From Salvelinus alpinus (taxonomy: Eukaryota; Chordata; Actinopteri; Salmoniformes; Salmonidae), in assembly GCF_045679555.1 (NCBI RefSeq), contig NC_092087.1, positions 22,592,925-22,656,924 on the forward strand: a stretch of 64,000 bases of DNA, read 5' to 3'. The position numbers and the translations under genes were made by a program. The notes beneath the pieces are model-generated. The model worked only from the letters and a program-made list of their open reading frames with translations. It had not been told where the DNA came from and did no database searches. Positions within the stretch are counted from its first letter, which is position 1. Every line of letters begins with the position of its first letter. This document shows positions 25,201 through 37,075 of the stretch, piece by piece.

Positions 25201-26057
25201 GGAGTGTATATAATAGTGATGAGTGTCTATTCTGTATAATATAGGCCTACCTGACAATTGCTTTCACATGCAAAAATAACTGTAAATAATTGTTAATAAA
25301 CTATTTAACTGTAAATGACTATGAGTTAACTATTGTGTAATAAGACAATTATTTAGAATAGATTTCAGGATGACACTTTTATAGACCTATCTGCTCAATT
25401 GCATTTTCACTTTTTAAACCCCTTGGGTTTACAAATTCGCAGGGACCTTAAGCAGATGATCAATAAAAACGTATTGTGTTTCAGTCTAGCTAATAGCAAT
25501 TACGCATTTTCATCCTGCATCAAGTAGATTGTGGTTCCACAGCTAACAATGACTCCAACGTGTATAAAAGCACGCTCAATCATATTGTATTTCTGTCTAC
25601 CACATCTCCATATGTACCCTACATAAAATAACACAGCTATAAAAATAGCCCTCGAGTTAACTCAAAGATTAAAACGTTGCTTTCCTTTTGTGTCAATTGA
25701 GACACGGGGTCACCACCAATAGGCGATGGAGGAGGAATATGCTAATTAGGGACGGGTCTACTCTGACAGTGACCTTGAGAAAGACAATAAAACGAGCACA
25801 AACCTCTAATAATAGTAATCATGTTGTGTGCACCCTGAGGTCAGTTTACAACTTCCAACTCGTCTGTTTTTTTTGGTGTTGTTTTTTGTCACTACGCACC
25901 GGTACCATATCCATGTGTAGTTGTTTCTCATGTTTAATTTTTCATACAATGTATTTATTCTTGCTAAAAAACGTATCTTGATATTTCTGTTCTGCTAAAA
26001 CAACTTTTTCGTATATTGTCAAGAATGGATATACTCGTTATATTACGCGCGAATTGT
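25201..26057. other. No gene recognised; possible myosin upstream region
   Basis: This AT-rich stretch lies directly upstream of the first myosin coding exon. I cannot identify a promoter, a non-coding first exon or muscle-regulatory sites with confidence. Confidence 0.4.
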
Positions 26058-26140
26058 AAATGTTGATGTCTTCACTATACATCTACAATGTATAAAATAG
26101 TAAAATAAGAAAAACCCTTGAATGAGGAAAAAAATTTAAC
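26058..26140. mobile_element. Tc1 terminal repeat fragment
   Basis: The sequence 'gatgtcttcactatacatct' through 'aaaacccttgaatgag' is the end of the same Tc1 family seen at 2088-4978. It is detached from any transposase. Confidence 0.7.
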
Positions 26141-26219
26141 AAAATAATACAAAGGAGTTTGATAAATCTCTCCTGTCAGTGCGTCGGGTACGTCTGCGTG
26201 TGGAGTTGCCAGTGCCATC

Positions 26220-26423
26220 ATGTCCTGCTTTGATGCGAATTAGTTCGGAGGGGCTGGTCCTTTTCTACGAAAAACTGATCTGGAGTTGCTGGCTGCGCAA
26301 ATCATCTCGTTTGATGGTAAAACGCGAGCATGGGTTCCAGACGAAAAGGAGGCTTACATTGAGGATGAGAACAAGCAGCTCGACGGAGACAATGTTATCG
26401 TTGAGAACAAAGATAGAAGAAAG
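26220..26423 (+). pseudogene. myh7b: myh7b first coding exon
   Basis: This 204-bp exon (68 codons, the usual size in vertebrate myosins) starts at ATG 26220. It encodes the N-terminal segment with 'GPFLRKTDLELLAAQ' and 'WVPDEKEAYIEDENKQLDG', and ends at an intact donor 'aag|gtgagt'. Codon 8 (26241-26243) is TAG where Glu would be expected, so translation would stop almost at once. Confidence 0.9.
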
Positions 26424-26740
26424 GTGAGTGCTGCGCTCAGGGATTTGACACTACAGTTGACACACAATCAGAAAATACTACCATGCATCAACCCTTCATT
26501 TCTTTGCAAGTGTTTATAGATAGAATAAAATACTAATAATATATATAATATAATAATTTATTTTGATACATCACTATGAATTGTTTTTAATAATAAAATG
26601 GTATATAGTTTGCAGTGACGGAATATGATATGATAGCAGAATATATATGACAACAGAAGCAGACCTCCCCAGTTCACCCTTGCCCATTGCACCAGTCTCA
26701 CTGCATTGCCTCTTCCTCCTTCCTCTTCCCAGCTCTACAG

Positions 26741-26880
26741 TCTCTTACAGTGAAAGAGGAGGACATCCAGCAAATTAATCCTCCTAAGTTTGACATAAAG
26801 GACATGGCCATGCTGACACACCTAAACAAGGCCTCTGTGCTCTGTCAATTATCTACAGTACACACCGGCTCATTCAAGGG
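26741..26880 (+). pseudogene. myh7b: myh7b second coding exon, damaged
   Basis: After a good acceptor 'ctctacag' the exon reads '[17 protein letters not shown]', then '[15 protein letters not shown]', which is typical myosin sequence around residues 70-105. One codon is missing relative to the family ('KFDKIEDMAML'). The end of the exon is not recognisable. A Tc1 fragment begins just after it. Confidence 0.85.
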
Positions 26881-26885
26881 ATTTT

Positions 26886-27880
26886 CTTAATTTTTTACTA
26901 TTTTCTACATTGTAGAATAATAGTAAAGACATCAAAACTATGAATAACACATATGGAATCATGTAGAAACCAAAAAAGTGTTAAACAAGTTACCCTTTGC
27001 CTTGATGGCAGCTTTGCACACTTGGCATTCTCTCAACCAGCTTCACGAGGTAGTCACCTGGAATGCATTTCAATTAACAGGTGTGCCTTGTTAAAAGTTA
27101 ATTTATGGAATTTCTTTCCTTCTTAATGCTTTTGAGCCAATCAGTTGTGTTGTGACAAGGTAGGGGTGGTATTATGGCAAGAACAGCTCAAATAAGCAAA
27201 GAGAAACAACAGTTTCTTCAAGTGCAGTCACAAAAACCATCAAGCGCTATATGAAACTGGCTCTCATGATGACCACCACAGGAAAGGAAGACCCAGAGTT
27301 ACCTCTGCTGCAGAGGATACGTTCATTAGAGTTACCAGCCTCAGAAATTGCAGCCCAAATAAATGCTTCACAGAGTTCAAGTAACAGACACATCTCAACT
27401 TCAACTGTTCAGAGGAAACTGTGTGAATCAGGCCTTCATGGTTGAATTTCTGCAAAGAAACCACTACTAAAGGACATAAATAATAAGAATATAATTGCTT
27501 GGGCAAGGAAACACGCGCAATGGAAATATGTCCTTTGGTCTGATGAGTCCAAATGTGAGATTTTTGGTTCCAACCGCTGCGTCTTTGTGAGACGCAGAGT
27601 AGGTGAACAGATGATCTCCTCATGTATGGTTCCCACTGTGAAGCATGGAGGAGGAGTTGTGATGGTGTGGGGGTGCTTTGCTGGGGACAATGTCAGTGAT
27701 TTATTTAGAATTCAAGGCTCACTTAACCAGCATGGCGACCACAGCATTCTGCAGCGATACGCCATCCCATCTGGTTTGCGTTAGTGGGACTATCATTTGT
27801 TTTTCAAAAGAACAATGACCCACACCTCCAGGCTGTGTAAGGGTTATTAGACCAAGAAGGAGAGTAATGGACTAACAAAC
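26886..27880 (+). mobile_element. Tc1-like transposon, 3' truncated
   Basis: The left terminal repeat is followed by a shortened 5' region and transposase pieces: '[19 protein letters not shown]' near 27318-27377 and '[20 protein letters not shown]' from 27587, in different frames. The last part of the transposase and the right terminal repeat are missing. Same family as 2088-4978 and 45866-46803. Inactive. Confidence 0.8.
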
Positions 27881-28061
27881 TCCAGACAGTAATGGAATAT
27901 GACTTGACTCAATTAAATAAAAATTAAAGCTTTACCAAAATACATGGTGACGTAGCACTACACTACACGTAGCACGTACACAAGCCTTTCGTAACAGCTT
28001 ACTCAGTATCATATCTGAACAGATCATGAGAATCAGTCCATGCTCATTTAACCTTGAGTTA

Positions 28062-28232
28062 ATTAAGAACAAATTCTTACTTACAATGACAGCCTACCAG
28101 GGAAGAGTGGGTTAACTGCCTTGTTCAGGGGCAGAACAACAGGTTTTTACCTTGTCAGCTTGGGGATTTGATCCAGCAGCCTTCAGTTATTGGCTCAATG
28201 CTCTAACGATTAGGCTACCTGCCGCCCCACCA
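28062..28232 (-). mobile_element. HpaI-type SINE
   Basis: On the minus strand it shows a tRNA-like head, 'cagttaacccactc' with the GTTAAC site, and the tail 'aagaatttgttcttaatt'. It is complete but diverged. Confidence 0.75.
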
Positions 28233-28432
28233 ATCACATAATTAAATCCATGTCAGAAAGTTTTGTTGTAATTACTGTTACAGTATACCCTGTATAGTTT
28301 GCTGATATTTCACATACTGCTACTAAAGCAGAAAGTAAGTTAAATTGTGACGTTCAGCTTGGGAGAAATCTTACAGTATTCAGCATCCAAACATAGCCAC
28401 TGTTATAGCATTTTTCTACAAAACAATATATA

Positions 28433-30052
<1,620 letters not shown>

Positions 30053-30261
30053 TATGCACACACACACACAGGGTACACACAGGGTACACAGCTGTCATTC
30101 GCATGGGTACTCCCTGTTGCTTGGATAGCAGATTCTATGGTCTGTGATGTGTTGAGTATTTGATTGTTTAAGAACCTATCCCTGCTGGAATGCTAATCAC
30201 GGAGCTAAATGAACACGAATTAACCTAAATTCACCGTACAGATGCAGTTGATTAATGTCCT

Positions 30262-30394
30262 TTGACTATGTGGTGGTGTTCGACGCTCTGTACCTTTACC
30301 ACATACTCGTTCCCCACCTTCACACTGGGGTACAGGAGCCCCTTGATGAGGTCAGCTGAACTGACTTCCATTAGGGAGGAGGCTTTGTCAGCAC
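30262..30394 (-). pseudogene. myh7b: myh7b motor exon, inverted
   Basis: On the minus strand, after an acceptor '...tgtccag', the exon encodes '[20 protein letters not shown]', then '[18 protein letters not shown]'. This is the 50-kDa-domain segment near residues 375-415 of sarcomeric myosins. It is reversed relative to the exons on both sides. Its end is degenerate. Confidence 0.88.
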
Positions 30395-30830
30395 CTGGAC
30401 AAACATACAGAAGATGTTCATGATGAGACACACACAAGCATAACAATCTGTTGGTTGGAGGCTACAATGTATATGGTCCTGATCTGGTCTCTATGTATGT
30501 CTTGACTATTAGACAATAGTCAGTCCACTTTAGTGCAATGTCTCAAATTGGTAGTCCCCTTTACTTTCAGTGCCTTCAGCCTGTGGAGGAGAGTATCTTT
30601 GTCAATCAGAACTCATGTGATTGGGTCAACAAACACTGCAGCACTTTCTGAGTAGTATTGGATTTGATCCTAATTTAACAATAAGTTCTGGTTTCTTCTG
30701 AGACATGATCTGATAGTAGATATGGTAGCTCCTCTCCCCAGGTTATTGAAATATCACTCTGGATTTTCCAGAAAATCTAAAAGTAAAAAAAATCATAGTT
30801 AAATAAAATAAACAATAAATCATGGGCATA

Positions 30831-30980
30831 CAGTGCATTCGGAAAGTATTCAGACCCCTTGACCTTTTCCACATTTTGTTACGTTAAAGCCTTATTCTAA
30901 AATGGATTCAATTGTTTTTTCCCCTCATCAATCTACACACAATACCCTATGATGACACAGCAAAACTTTTTTTTTTTTTT
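30831..30980 (+). mobile_element. Tc1-like 5' end fragment (second family)
   Basis: The sequence starts 'cagtgcattcggaaagtatt' and continues 'cagaccccttgacc', the left end of another Tc1 family common in fish. It is cut off at a T-run that leads into a palindrome. A matching right-end scrap lies at 49062-49094. Confidence 0.75.
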
Positions 30981-31194
30981 TTTTGAAACAGTCTGTTGTT
31001 ATCAACATCGTTACAGCCCCACCATTTACATTTTCTTCTCACTCCCTATTTTGATTTTTGATTTAGATTTTCCTCTTTAAACTTTTTATCAATTTTTATA
31101 AAAAGTTTAAAGAGGAAAATCTAAATAGGGAGTGAGAAGAAAATGTAAATGGTGGGGCTGTAACGATGTTGATAACAACAGACTGTTTCAAAAA
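30981..31194. repeat. Near-perfect palindrome, arms about 97 bp
   Basis: The left arm (30981-31089) and right arm (31098-31194) are reverse complements, separated by an 8-base centre. The only sizeable difference is about 13 extra bases in the left arm near 31050. The sequence would form a long hairpin. It lies inside the inverted myosin block. Confidence 0.92.
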
Positions 31195-31485
31195 GGAAAG
31201 ACTTGTAAGACTTGAATGAATAAAAAAAATCATTAAAATAATTGAAAGATAACAAGCAGTAACAAAAGAGGGCTGTACACATGACAAATAAGAGCAGACT
31301 TTGAGCCACAAAGGACAGTAAGAATGAAAATGTACATTCACTTTTTAGATGCTCAATGATGGAGTATGACCAAGACACCATAAAGGAATAGGGAAAACAT
31401 TGAGTGAGTTCTTATGACAAAAAAACACCAAAACATTTTTAAAAGGGGGAGGGAAACAAAATTCGGAATGCCATATTGACCTTAC

Positions 31486-31582
31486 TCCTTTTTTAGCAGC
31501 TGCTTCCCCAAAAGCTGCTACAGTGGCAAAATACTGAATGACACATTTGGGGTTGGCAGTTTTGCCAGCACCAGATTCTCCG
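31486..31582 (-). pseudogene. myh7b: myh7b P-loop exon, inverted
   Basis: The minus-strand exon has an intact acceptor 'cctatag' and donor 'gtaagg'. It encodes 'GESGAGKTANPKCVIQYFAT', then 'VAAFGEAAAKKG'. GESGAGKT is the complete nucleotide-binding P-loop of the myosin motor. In minus-strand reading it precedes the exon at 30262-30394 in the correct order, so one block was inverted as a unit. Confidence 0.93.
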
Positions 31583-31789
31583 CTATAGGAGTGTGGGAAA
31601 AGTATTGGTAAGTAAGGAAGAGTGTGTATAAAACAGGTTAAAAAAATGCACAAATCAAGAAAATTACGCCTTAAACTGCAGTCAAAGAAAAAATACCAGA
31701 ATGTTCTCTCTGAACCAAAAACGAGTACCAAAAAAACTCCTGTTTTCACATCTTGAGATGTAACATAAAAATTATATATATATATATAG

Positions 31790-32258
31790 TGGCGTACAGC
31801 AGGTCAGCCACCAGGGGAAGACTCGTCGAGGCCTGGTAACAGATGGAGTATACATCACGAGGCGGTGGCTCCATCTACTGGACGTGCCAGGTCTTGACGG
31901 GCTCTCCGGACAGGACTAATTGGGGCTGATTGGGAGGTGGTGAGTAATCAAGTGCGGAATGCTCACCAGCTGTGCAAGGCCCATAAAGCTGCCAGAAGGG
32001 CAGCATACAGGGAGGACTGGGGGAAGTAAGGTGACTTCTGTGTAGTTGGAGACGGTGCCCGAGGGAGTTTGTGTGCAAAACAGGATACAGCAAGAACCGG
32101 AGCCCAGAAGACGGTATCCCGGAGAGGCTCTCATGGGGGAGACCTATCCTTTTCTTCTGATTTATTATTTAATAAACACCCTTGAAACCGAGCTAATCAT
32201 ACTCTGTCCGTGTCTGATCTGTGTAAAACGTCTTGACCAAACCCCCTGGTCTGCCAAA
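31790..32258 (+). repeat. Dispersed repeat, LTR-like, fossil
   Basis: A unit of about 470 bp with 'aataaacacccttgaaac' near its end resembles a recurrent salmonid sequence. Possible solo LTR, class uncertain. No internal genes are attached. Confidence 0.4.
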
Positions 32259-32267
32259 ATATATATA

Positions 32268-33425
32268 CAGTTGAAGTCAGAAGTTTACATACATAACTTT
32301 GGAAGTATGCTTGGGGTCATTGTCCATTTGGTAGACCCATTTGCGACCAAGCTTTAACTTCCTGACTGATGTCTTGAGATGTTGCTTCAATATATCCACA
32401 TAATTTTACTTCCTCATGATGCCATCTATTTTGTGAAGTGCACCAGTCCCTCCTGCAGCAAAGCGCTGCCACCCCCGTGCTTCACGGTTGGGATGGTGTT
32501 CTTCGGCTTGCAAGCCTCCCCCTTTTTCCTCCAAACATAACAATGGTCATTATGGCCAAACAGTTCTATTTTTGTTTCATCAGACCAGAGGACATTTCTC
32601 CAAAAAGTACAAACTTTGTCCCCATGTGCAGTTGCAAACCGTAGTCTGGCTTTTTTATGGCGGTTCTGGAGCAGTGGCTTCTTCCTTGCTGAGCGGCCTT
32701 TCAGGTTATGACGATATAGGACTCGTTTTACTGTGGATATAGATACTTTTGTACCTGTTTCCTCCAGCATCTTCACAAGGTCCTTTGCTGATGTTCTGGG
32801 ATTGATTTGCACTTTTCGCACCAAAGTACGTTCATCTCCAGGAGACAGAACGCGTCTCCTTCCTGAGCGGGATGACGGCTGTGAGGTCCCATGGTATTTA
32901 TACTTGCGTACTATTCTTTGTACAGATAAACGGGGTACCTTCAGGCGTTTGGAAATTGCTCCCAAGGATGAACCAGACTTGTGGAGGTCTACAATTATTT
33001 TTATGAGGTCTTGGCTGATTTGTTTTGATTTTCCCATGATGGCAAGCAAAGAGGCACTGAGTTTGAAGGTAGGCCTTGAAATACATCCACAGGTACACCT
33101 GCAATTGACTCAAATTATGTAAATTAGCCTATCAGAAGCTTCTAAAGCCATGACATAATTTTCTGGAATTTTCCAAGCTGTTTAAAGGCACAGTCAACTA
33201 AGTATATGTAAACTTCTGACTCACTAGAATTGTGATACAGTGAATTATAAGTGAAATAATCTGTCTTGTAACAATTGTTGGAAAAATTACTTGTGTCATG
33301 CACAAAGTAGATGTCCTAACCGACTTGCCAAAACTATAGTTTGTTAACAAGAAATTTGTGGAGTGGTTGAAAAACGAGTATTAGTGACTCCAACCTAAGT
33401 GTATGTAAACTTCTGACTTCAACTG
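32268..33425 (-). mobile_element. Sleeping-Beauty-type element, internally deleted
   Basis: The minus-strand copy has its 5' terminal repeat at 33425 and a very short 3' terminal piece at 32268, each bordered by TA. About 0.45 kb including most of the 3' terminal repeat and the C-terminal transposase is missing. It is oriented opposite to the copy at 28433-30052. Confidence 0.9.
32426..33034 (-). pseudogene. Truncated Sleeping-Beauty-like transposase
   Basis: An open minus-strand frame starts at '[11 protein letters not shown]' (in-frame ATG at about 33034, with another at 33049) and keeps the full DNA-binding domain ('[20 protein letters not shown]', then '[15 protein letters not shown]'). 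The basic region and the first catalytic Asp ('[11 protein letters not shown]') are also present. After 'VKHGGGS' the frame jumps into unrelated residues and ends, so the second Asp and the Glu are lost. It could bind ends at most. Confidence 0.85.
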
Positions 33426-33445
33426 TATATGGTTGGGTGCTGTAG

Positions 33446-33593
33446 GTTAACTATTCCGTTGAAGCTCTAGCCAAAGCCACTTATAGTCGCATGTTGACAT
33501 GGCTGGTGGGACGCATTAACAAGACCTTGTACACATCCCTGCCTTGCCAGTTCTTCATAGGAGTGCTGGAAATAGCTGGCTTTGATCTTTGAT
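33446..33593 (+). pseudogene. myh7b: myh7b motor exon (before relay)
   Basis: The exon begins after 'gctgtag' and encodes '[19 protein letters not shown]', then '[19 protein letters not shown]', close to residues 418-465 of sarcomeric myosins. It directly follows, in protein order, the inverted exon at 30262-30394. At its end two bases are missing from the 'GFEIFE' codons, giving a frameshift before the donor 'gtaggt'. Confidence 0.92.
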
Positions 33594-33824
33594 GTAGGTC
33601 TATCCACGCCACAGTTTTCACAGGGTGATATCTTTTGAGGCAATTCACAAACAAACATCTTTCTACCTGGATCTTTCACTGCTAGTTAGCAGAAAACAGA
33701 CGGTTCGTCATTTGGGTGTGGTCTGTTAATGTTTACATAATTTTTAAGCTTCATATCACAAGACTAAAATCTGAAGTGCTTTATGCATTCTTAAAATCCA
33801 AGGATTTTATTCCACTCTATATGT

Positions 33825-33895
33825 AGGCCGTCATTGTACATAATAATTTGTTCTTAGCTGACTTGCCTAGTTAAATAAAGGTTAAATAAAAAATA
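33825..33895 (+). mobile_element. SINE/LINE tail fragment
   Basis: Only the 3' tail 'cttgcctagttaaataaagg' and preceding 'taggccgtcattgtac' are present, followed by an A/T-rich end. The head is missing. Confidence 0.75.
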
Positions 33896-33943
33896 TATAT
33901 ACAAAAATATGCTTATTCTGAACCCATGTCCCTTTCATTTCAG

Positions 33944-34114
33944 CTCAACAGCTTTAAGCAGCTGTGCATCAACTTCCCCAATGGGAATCTGCAACAGTAT
34001 TTCAACCACCACATGTTCATCCTGGAGCAGGAGGAGTACAAACAGGAGGGCATTGAGTGGACCTTCATGGACTTCGGGCTCAACCTACAGGCTGGCATTG
34101 ACCTCATAGAGAAT
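33944..34114 (+). pseudogene. myh7b: myh7b relay-helix exon
   Basis: A 171-bp exon, the family length, has intact acceptor 'tttcag' and donor 'gtatgg' and is fully open. It encodes '[20 protein letters not shown]' followed by '[20 protein letters not shown]', which is the relay helix and relay loop that transmit nucleotide state to the converter. It is one of the best-preserved exons. Confidence 0.95.
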
Positions 34115-34330
34115 GTATGGGGAACAACCACTTCTCAAAAACATTGCACTGACATCCCACCTCAGATGAGGTATTGAACCTAAGGATGTGTTTGCTTGCT
34201 GATATGTTTTATGATAAGAACCTGTATCTGTTTGCAGGATTTGTTTTATGTATTGTAATGTGTTTGATTGCATGATGCATCTCAGATTCACTATCTGTAC
34301 TGTATGTTAAGTTGAGCCTTGTTTCTCCAG

Positions 34331-34370
34331 CCCATGTGGGATCATGTCCATCCTTGAAGATGAGTGCATG
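34331..34370 (+). pseudogene. myh7b: myh7b exon, part before LINE insertion
   Basis: After acceptor 'tctccag' the sequence encodes 'PMGIMSILEDECM' once a single extra base near 34336 is discounted. The exon continues at 34914-35054 on the other side of a LINE insertion. Confidence 0.88.
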
Positions 34371-34913
34371 TCACAGGAAGGCCAAAAAGATCATCAAGGA
34401 CAACAACCACCCGAGCCACTGCCTGTTCACCCCGCTACCATCCAGAAGGCGAGGTCAGTACAAGGGCATCAAAGCTGGGACTGAGAGACTGAAAAATAGC
34501 TTCTATCTCAAGGCCATCAGACTGTTAAACAGCCATCACTAACACAGTGAGGCTGCTGCCTACATACAAATCATTAGCTACTTTAATAAATGGATCACTA
34601 GTCACTTTAATAATTCCACTTGAATGTTTACATATCTTGCATTACTCATCTCATATGTATATGCTGTATTTTATACCATCTATTGCATCTTGCCTATGCC
34701 ACTCGGTCATTGCTCATCCATATATTTATATGTATATATTCTTATTCCATTCCTTTACTTAGATTTGTGTGTATTAGGTAGTTGTTGTGCAATTGTTAGA
34801 TCACTTGTTAGATATTGCTGCACTGTCGGAACTAGAAGCACAAGCGTTTCGCTACACTCACAATAACATCTGCTAACCATGTGTATGTGACCAATAAAAA
34901 TTTATTGAATTTG
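34371..34913 (+). mobile_element. 5'-truncated L2-like LINE inside a myosin exon
   Basis: The fragment starts within the end of ORF2 ('RKAKKIIKDNNHPSHCLFTP' just downstream of the junction) and finishes with the 3' UTR and tail 'tttattgaatttg'. It interrupts the myosin codons 'DECM' and 'FPKATD' without removing any, so it inserted into an intact exon. Target duplication is not obvious. Confidence 0.9.
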
Positions 34914-35054
34914 TTCCCCAAGGCGACAGACAACAGCTTTAAAGCCAAGTTATACGACAACCATATTGGAAAGTCAGCTAACTTCCAGAAGCCACAACCT
35001 GATAAGAAGCGCAAGTACGAGGCACACTATGAGATGATGCACCACGCTGAAGTG
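34914..35054 (+). pseudogene. myh7b: myh7b exon, part after LINE insertion
   Basis: The frame resumes as '[20 protein letters not shown]', then '[20 protein letters not shown]', and ends at the donor 'gtaagt'. This is the lower 50-kDa region of the motor. Reading frame and donor are conserved despite the LINE. Confidence 0.93.
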
Positions 35055-35164
35055 GTAAGTATGTAACAATGGTATACTATTGTATTACTTTAGATAGTGT
35101 TATTTGATATAACTTTCATAATGACATGTCTTAGCGAAGTAATAATATTTTTTTCAATTGAAGT

Positions 35165-35295
35165 TTATTGTTTCTTAACAATACAATTGGTACAAAGCAA
35201 TCAAATGTATTTATAAAGCCATTTTAACATCAGCAGATGTCAAAATGCTTATACAGAATCCCAGCCTAAAACCCCAAGCAGCAATCAATGCAGAC
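35165..35295. repeat. Dispersed repeat fragment
   Basis: The stretch around 'cccagcctaaaaccccaa' matches a better-preserved fragment at 40875-41050. Identity as a common fish repeat is from memory. Confidence 0.5.
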
Positions 35296-35575
35296 AAACA
35301 GTATAGGTTTCATTTTTCACCCACAACTCTCAATATGACTCTTTTGGTAGTAGTTAGAGCAACTTTTAGCCACATGAGCTTCCCAATCCATCAATATCAG
35401 TGATATTCAGTAAAAGCAGAGCAGGATTTTGTGGTACCCCGAGTATCTCATTTCTATACCAGAAAACCATGTGTCCTCCTATTTTCGATTTAGGGTGCAT
35501 AGTAATTATCTTGTGCTCCATATGAAAACAGAAACTATTAAGACGTTAATGGTTGACTTCATCCTGACACTCCAG

Positions 35576-35775
35576 GTACCGTACAACATCATTGGCTGCT
35601 TGGATAAAACAATGACCTGTTGAATAAGACGGTGGTGTTGTGCTTCCAGAAGCCCTCCAACAAGCTGCTGGCCTGCCTCTATAAGAACTATGTTGGCTCT
35701 GACTCAGACCAAATGACTGGAGGCAAGGAGAAGAGGAAGAAGGATGCCTCGTCCCAGTGTGTCACAGCTACATAA
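35576..35775 (+). pseudogene. myh7b: myh7b loop 2 exon, frameshifted
   Basis: After acceptor 'tccag' it encodes '[11 protein letters not shown]', then a frameshift (bases missing in the Lys/Asn codons, stop at about 35621), then '[20 protein letters not shown]' and '[20 protein letters not shown]'. This last part is loop 2, the lysine-rich actin-contacting loop. The donor 'gtgaga' is kept. The next intron carries mir-499. Confidence 0.92.
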
Positions 35776-35975
35776 GGTGAGAGGGACAACTTTGTCTGTT
35801 GGTAAGTTGCTCGCAAAGTATATCATATAGCTAATATAATGCAATCATGCTAGTTTATACTTTATCTAGTAGACAGTGAAACTATACAAGTATTACAGTT
35901 TAATAAACAAGCAGAAAGGACATAGCTAGTTAGGCAGTGAAGCTGATTCTACATTGAGAGATAATCTATCCAGTG

Positions 35976-36066
35976 CTGAGAAGGAGACAGTTAAGACTTG
36001 TAGTGATGTTTAGGGAAATTATCACATGAACATCACTTTAAGTCTCTGCTGGCTCCACTCTCATAT
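35976..36066 (+). ncRNA. mir499: miR-499 precursor hairpin
   Basis: The 5p arm (35991-36012) begins 'ttaagacttg' and matches vertebrate miR-499-5p as I remember it, except for T instead of C at position 11. The seed 'TAAGACT' is unchanged. The 3p arm (36029-36050) is 'aacatcacttta' then 'agtctctgct', as expected for miR-499-3p. The arms pair over about 22 bases with a 16-base loop and a few internal mismatches; the changed base was in an unpaired position already. Its host is the intron between the loop 2 and actin-binding exons of MYH7B. In vertebrates it is processed from the MYH7B transcript and acts in slow and cardiac muscle. Whether this copy is transcribed cannot be read from the sequence. 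Confidence 0.93.
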
Positions 36067-36404
36067 GCATCACATACTGTTTCCTCCTTGAAGTCAATGG
36101 AAGAGCTTCAGCTGTGCACAACAACTGAAGGAGAGCATATTTTCATTAACTGCAGCAAGAACTTAGATATTGACTAGTTTATTTTGAAAACACTATATCC
36201 ACACATTTTTCTCATTTGTGTTTATTCATCAGAAAGTATTGCTTATGGGTACCTTCATGTGTTTGTAAAATATTCTTATTCTCAGACTTTTAATTAATAG
36301 ATTTTAGATGTGTATGAAAATGTGTTTTTTGCAAAACGCTATATATCCATTGTTTAGCTGAAATGGAATGTTTGTATCCTGTATATTTGACTGTGATATG
36401 TGGT

Positions 36405-36828
36405 TGTCTCACCTAGATTATCAGGAATCAAGGTAAGACCCAAGTGCAGGGGCAAGCAAACGACAGGTCAAGGCAGGCAGGGGTTGATAATCCAGAGTAG
36501 AGGCCAAGGTACAAGACGACAGGCAGGCTCAGGTCAGGCAGAGGTCGGTAATCCAGAGGTGGAGCAAAGGTATAGGACGGCAGGCAGGCTCAGGGTCAGA
36601 GAGGCAGTGGTCAGGTGTGCGGGTACAGGGTCAGGACAGGCAAGGGTCAAAAACCAGGAGGACGAGAAAAAGAGACTGGGGAAAAACAGGAGCTGAGACA
36701 AAACGCTGGTAGGCTTGAACAAACAAGACAAGACGAACTACCCAGGGGATAAGTGGGGAAGATGGGCGACACCTGGAGGGGGTGGAGACAAGCACAAGGA
36801 CAGGTGAAACAGATCAGGGCGTGACATA
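36405..36828. repeat. Dispersed repeat with internal near-tandem units
   Basis: The block has 'gacaggcaggctcaggtcag' and related units repeated about three times and ends 'cagatcagggcgtgaca'. It resembles a salmonid repeat seen elsewhere; class unknown. It sits in the mir-499 intron, downstream of the hairpin. Confidence 0.5.
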
Positions 36829-36851
36829 GATAAATGCACTTACTTTATGTC

Positions 36852-36942
36852 GCTCTGAATAAGAATCTGAACAAGCTGATGACTAACCTCTGCTGCACTC
36901 ACTTTGTCCTTAGCCTTATCCCCAACGAGACCAAGACTCCAG
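36852..36942 (+). pseudogene. myh7b: myh7b actin-binding exon, with deletion
   Basis: It encodes '[20 protein letters not shown]' and 'NETKTPG', corresponding to '[25 protein letters not shown]' in intact genes. Two residues are deleted and the acceptor is no longer recognisable, while the donor 'gtacag' remains. The conserved Arg-Cys before IIPNE is replaced. Confidence 0.88.
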
Positions 36943-37075
36943 GTACAGCATTCAACTGAGATCCAATGAATTCTGAGTGCCTAGGAAATCGTAGGAACAT
37001 ATGTTATTTACTGTAAGTGCTCCAGAGAGCGTTTTCTCTCTGATTGATAACCCCCTCTCCCCCGGTCCTCTGCAG

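Noticed and set aside
30981-31194. microRNA precursor in the palindrome
   Set aside because: Arms are almost perfectly paired over about 97 bp, unlike a microRNA hairpin; a rearrangement footprint is more likely.
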